Assembly (NCBI GenBank): GCA_030156305.1
Contig: JASGMZ010000166.1
Coordinates: 1 to 6,736, forward strand
DNA: 6,736 nt
Direction of reading: 5' to 3'
DNA from: Bacteroidales bacterium
GTDB lineage: Bacteria; Bacteroidota; Bacteroidia; Bacteroidales; UBA12077
In this document: piece after piece, positions 5,692 to 6,736 of the stretch
Numbering within the stretch: position 1 is the stretch's first letter
How the letters are laid out: each line of letters begins with the position of its first letter
Notes under the pieces: generated by a model
Databases searched by the model: none
The model's input: the letters and a program-made list of their open reading frames with translations, nothing else
What the model was told of the DNA's origin: nothing
Translations under genes and position numbers: made by a program

Positions 5692-6644
5692 TATAAGTTT
5701 ATTTTTTGCTCTATTTGATAATCATTTCTGCCCGATGAATTTCTGGATATCAATTCACTTAAAAATCCAGCCAGGAATAGTTGCGTACCCATAATCATGA
5801 ATGTAAGGGCGATATAAAAAATTGGACTATCGGTTACTAAGGGTGCTTTAATATTATTCCATAAAAAGTAGAGTTTTTGTCCGCCAAGCCATGCAGCAGC
5901 AAGAAATCCGGCAAAAAACATCAACGTGCCAAGGGTTCCGAAAAGATGCATGGGGCGTTGACTGAATTTTGAAATAAAGGTTATGGATAATAAATCAAGA
6001 TATCCTTTGATAAAGCGATCGAGCCCAAATTTGGTAACCCCATATTTTCGGGCCTGATGCTGTACTATTTTTTCGCCGATATTTGAGAATCCTGCTTTTT
6101 TGGCAATTACAGGAATATAACGATGCATCTCGCCATATACTTCAATATTTTTAACAACCTCGTTTTTATATGCTTTTAACCCGCAGTTAAAATCATGGAG
6201 CTTTATGCCGGTAAGAGTACGTGCTGTCCGGTTATATAATTTGCTGGGTATAGTCTTGCTTATAGGGTCGTACCTTTTTTTCTTCCATCCGGAAACCAGA
6301 TCATAATCCTCCTCTTTTATCATGCGGAATAAATCAGGAATTTCATCGGGGTTATCTTGCAAATCGGCATCCATAGTAATTACTACATCGCCTTTTGCAG
6401 CGCGAAAACCGGTATGTAGCGCTGCTGATTTACCATAATTTTTACGGAATTTTATTCCTTTTACTTCCGGATGTATTTCGCTTAGCTCCTGGATTACATG
6501 CCACGAATTATCTTTACTTCCATCATCAACCATAATTATTTCAAAAGTAAAGTGATGGGTTGTCATTACTTTCTTTATCCAATCTACCAGTTCGGGCAGC
6601 GATTCTTCTTCATTTAATAAAGGTACTACTACTGAAATATCCAT
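5691..6644 (-). CDS. Family 2 glycosyltransferase, membrane-anchored, polyprenyl-phosphate (DPM1/ArnC/GtrB-like) type
   Basis: A 317-residue inner-membrane GT-A enzyme of the dolichol/undecaprenyl-phosphate sugar synthase type, expected to move a sugar from a nucleotide donor to a polyprenyl phosphate on the cytoplasmic face. Visible: VVPLLNEEESLPEL (6-19), VDDGSKDNSW (39-48), FRKNYGKSAALHTGF (66-80), the metal-binding MDADLQDNPDEIP (91-103) with D92-x-D94, DFNCGLKAYK (151-160), GEMHRYIPVIAKKAGF (171-186) and HQARKYGVTKFG (196-207). Two hydrophobic helices follow the catalytic domain at about 233-254 and 275-297, typical of the GtrB/ArnC group. The ATG at 6644 places the first beta-strand immediately at the N-terminus, so it is the likely start; no Shine-Dalgarno sequence is seen. 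The gene overlaps the following GT4 gene by 1 nt. A long palindrome lies about 20 bases upstream. The sugar is not identifiable from sequence. Confidence 0.95.
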   Translation of the reverse strand: MDISVVVPLLNEEESLPELVDWIKKVMTTHHFTFEIIMVDDGSKDNSWHVIQELSEIHPEVKGIKFRKNYGKSAALHTGFRAAKGDVVITMDADLQDNPDEIPDLFRMIKEEDYDLVSGWKKKRYDPISKTIPSKLYNRTARTLTGIKLHDFNCGLKAYKNEVVKNIEVYGEMHRYIPVIAKKAGFSNIGEKIVQHQARKYGVTKFGLDRFIKGYLDLLSITFISKFSQRPMHLFGTLGTLMFFAGFLAAAWLGGQKLYFLWNNIKAPLVTDSPIFYIALTFMIMGTQLFLAGFLSELISRNSSGRNDYQIEQKINL

Positions 6645-6662
6645 AATTTATTGTTATCAAAG

Positions 6663-6710
6663 GTCATACTGTCCCAATAATTATTAATTATCGGGATGTC
6701 GAAGTATGAC
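6663..6710. repeat. Two-stem imperfect palindrome upstream of the GT2 gene
   Basis: Outer arms GTCATACT (6663-6670) and AGTATGAC (6703-6710) are perfectly complementary. Inside them TCCCAATAATTA (6672-6683) and TAATTATCGGGA (6685-6696) pair over 12 positions with one mismatch and a 1-nt spacer. The stems are joined asymmetrically (1 nt on the left, 6 nt on the right). Neither strand has a T-run after the structure, so it is not a standard terminator. It lies 18 bases before the GT2 start and could be an mRNA leader hairpin, an operator or a dispersed palindromic element. The remaining bases to the window end (6711-6736) show no recognisable feature. Confidence 0.65.
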
Positions 6711-6736
6711 AAAATTAGATGCTCAATAGCCACACT

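Overview
The window reads as a stretch of chromosome from a Bacteroidota (Bacteroidetes) bacterium. The DNA is AT-rich, Shine-Dalgarno sequences are mostly absent or weak, a perfect TAnnTTTG-type -7 box precedes one gene, and the proteins (most clearly the family 2 glycosyltransferase and the YciO-like protein) look like Bacteroidota homologues. Genus and species cannot be read from the sequence. No tRNA, rRNA, CRISPR array, prophage or complete insertion sequence is visible.

Layout. Positions 1-614 hold a non-coding tandem array of a composite repeat about 200 bp long. Its last, truncated copy runs into the stop codon of the first gene. Then come, on the minus strand, a YciO/YrdC-fold protein (611-1225) and, separated by a strong intrinsic terminator (1294-1325), a short transaldolase of the TalC/FSA family (1346-2002). 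Next is a minus-strand two-gene unit read from 3037 down to 2136: a small protein with two helix-turn-helix segments resembling the N-terminus of IS630-type transposases, followed with a 1-nt stop/start overlap by a circularly permuted YpsA-type SLOG protein. A 179-bp divergent gap leads to a plus-strand pair, miaA (3217-4116, GTG start) and a Nudix hydrolase (4117-4575), joined with no gap. Facing them on the minus strand is a glycosyltransferase pair: a membrane-anchored GT2 enzyme (5691-6644) and a GT4 enzyme (4570-5691), joined by a TAGTG overlap. A large imperfect palindrome lies upstream of the GT2 gene.

How the genes relate. MiaA makes i6A at A37 of tRNAs reading UNN codons. The YciO-like protein belongs to the superfamily that makes the activated carbamoyl group for t6A37 of ANN-reading tRNAs, although its signature residues look like the less understood YciO branch. 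The transaldolase belongs to the pentose phosphate pathway. The GT2/GT4 pair probably acts in sequence on a lipid-linked or surface glycan. Most of the window is ordinary housekeeping content. The least explained parts are the coupled HTH-SLOG pair, the repeat array and the palindrome at the right edge.
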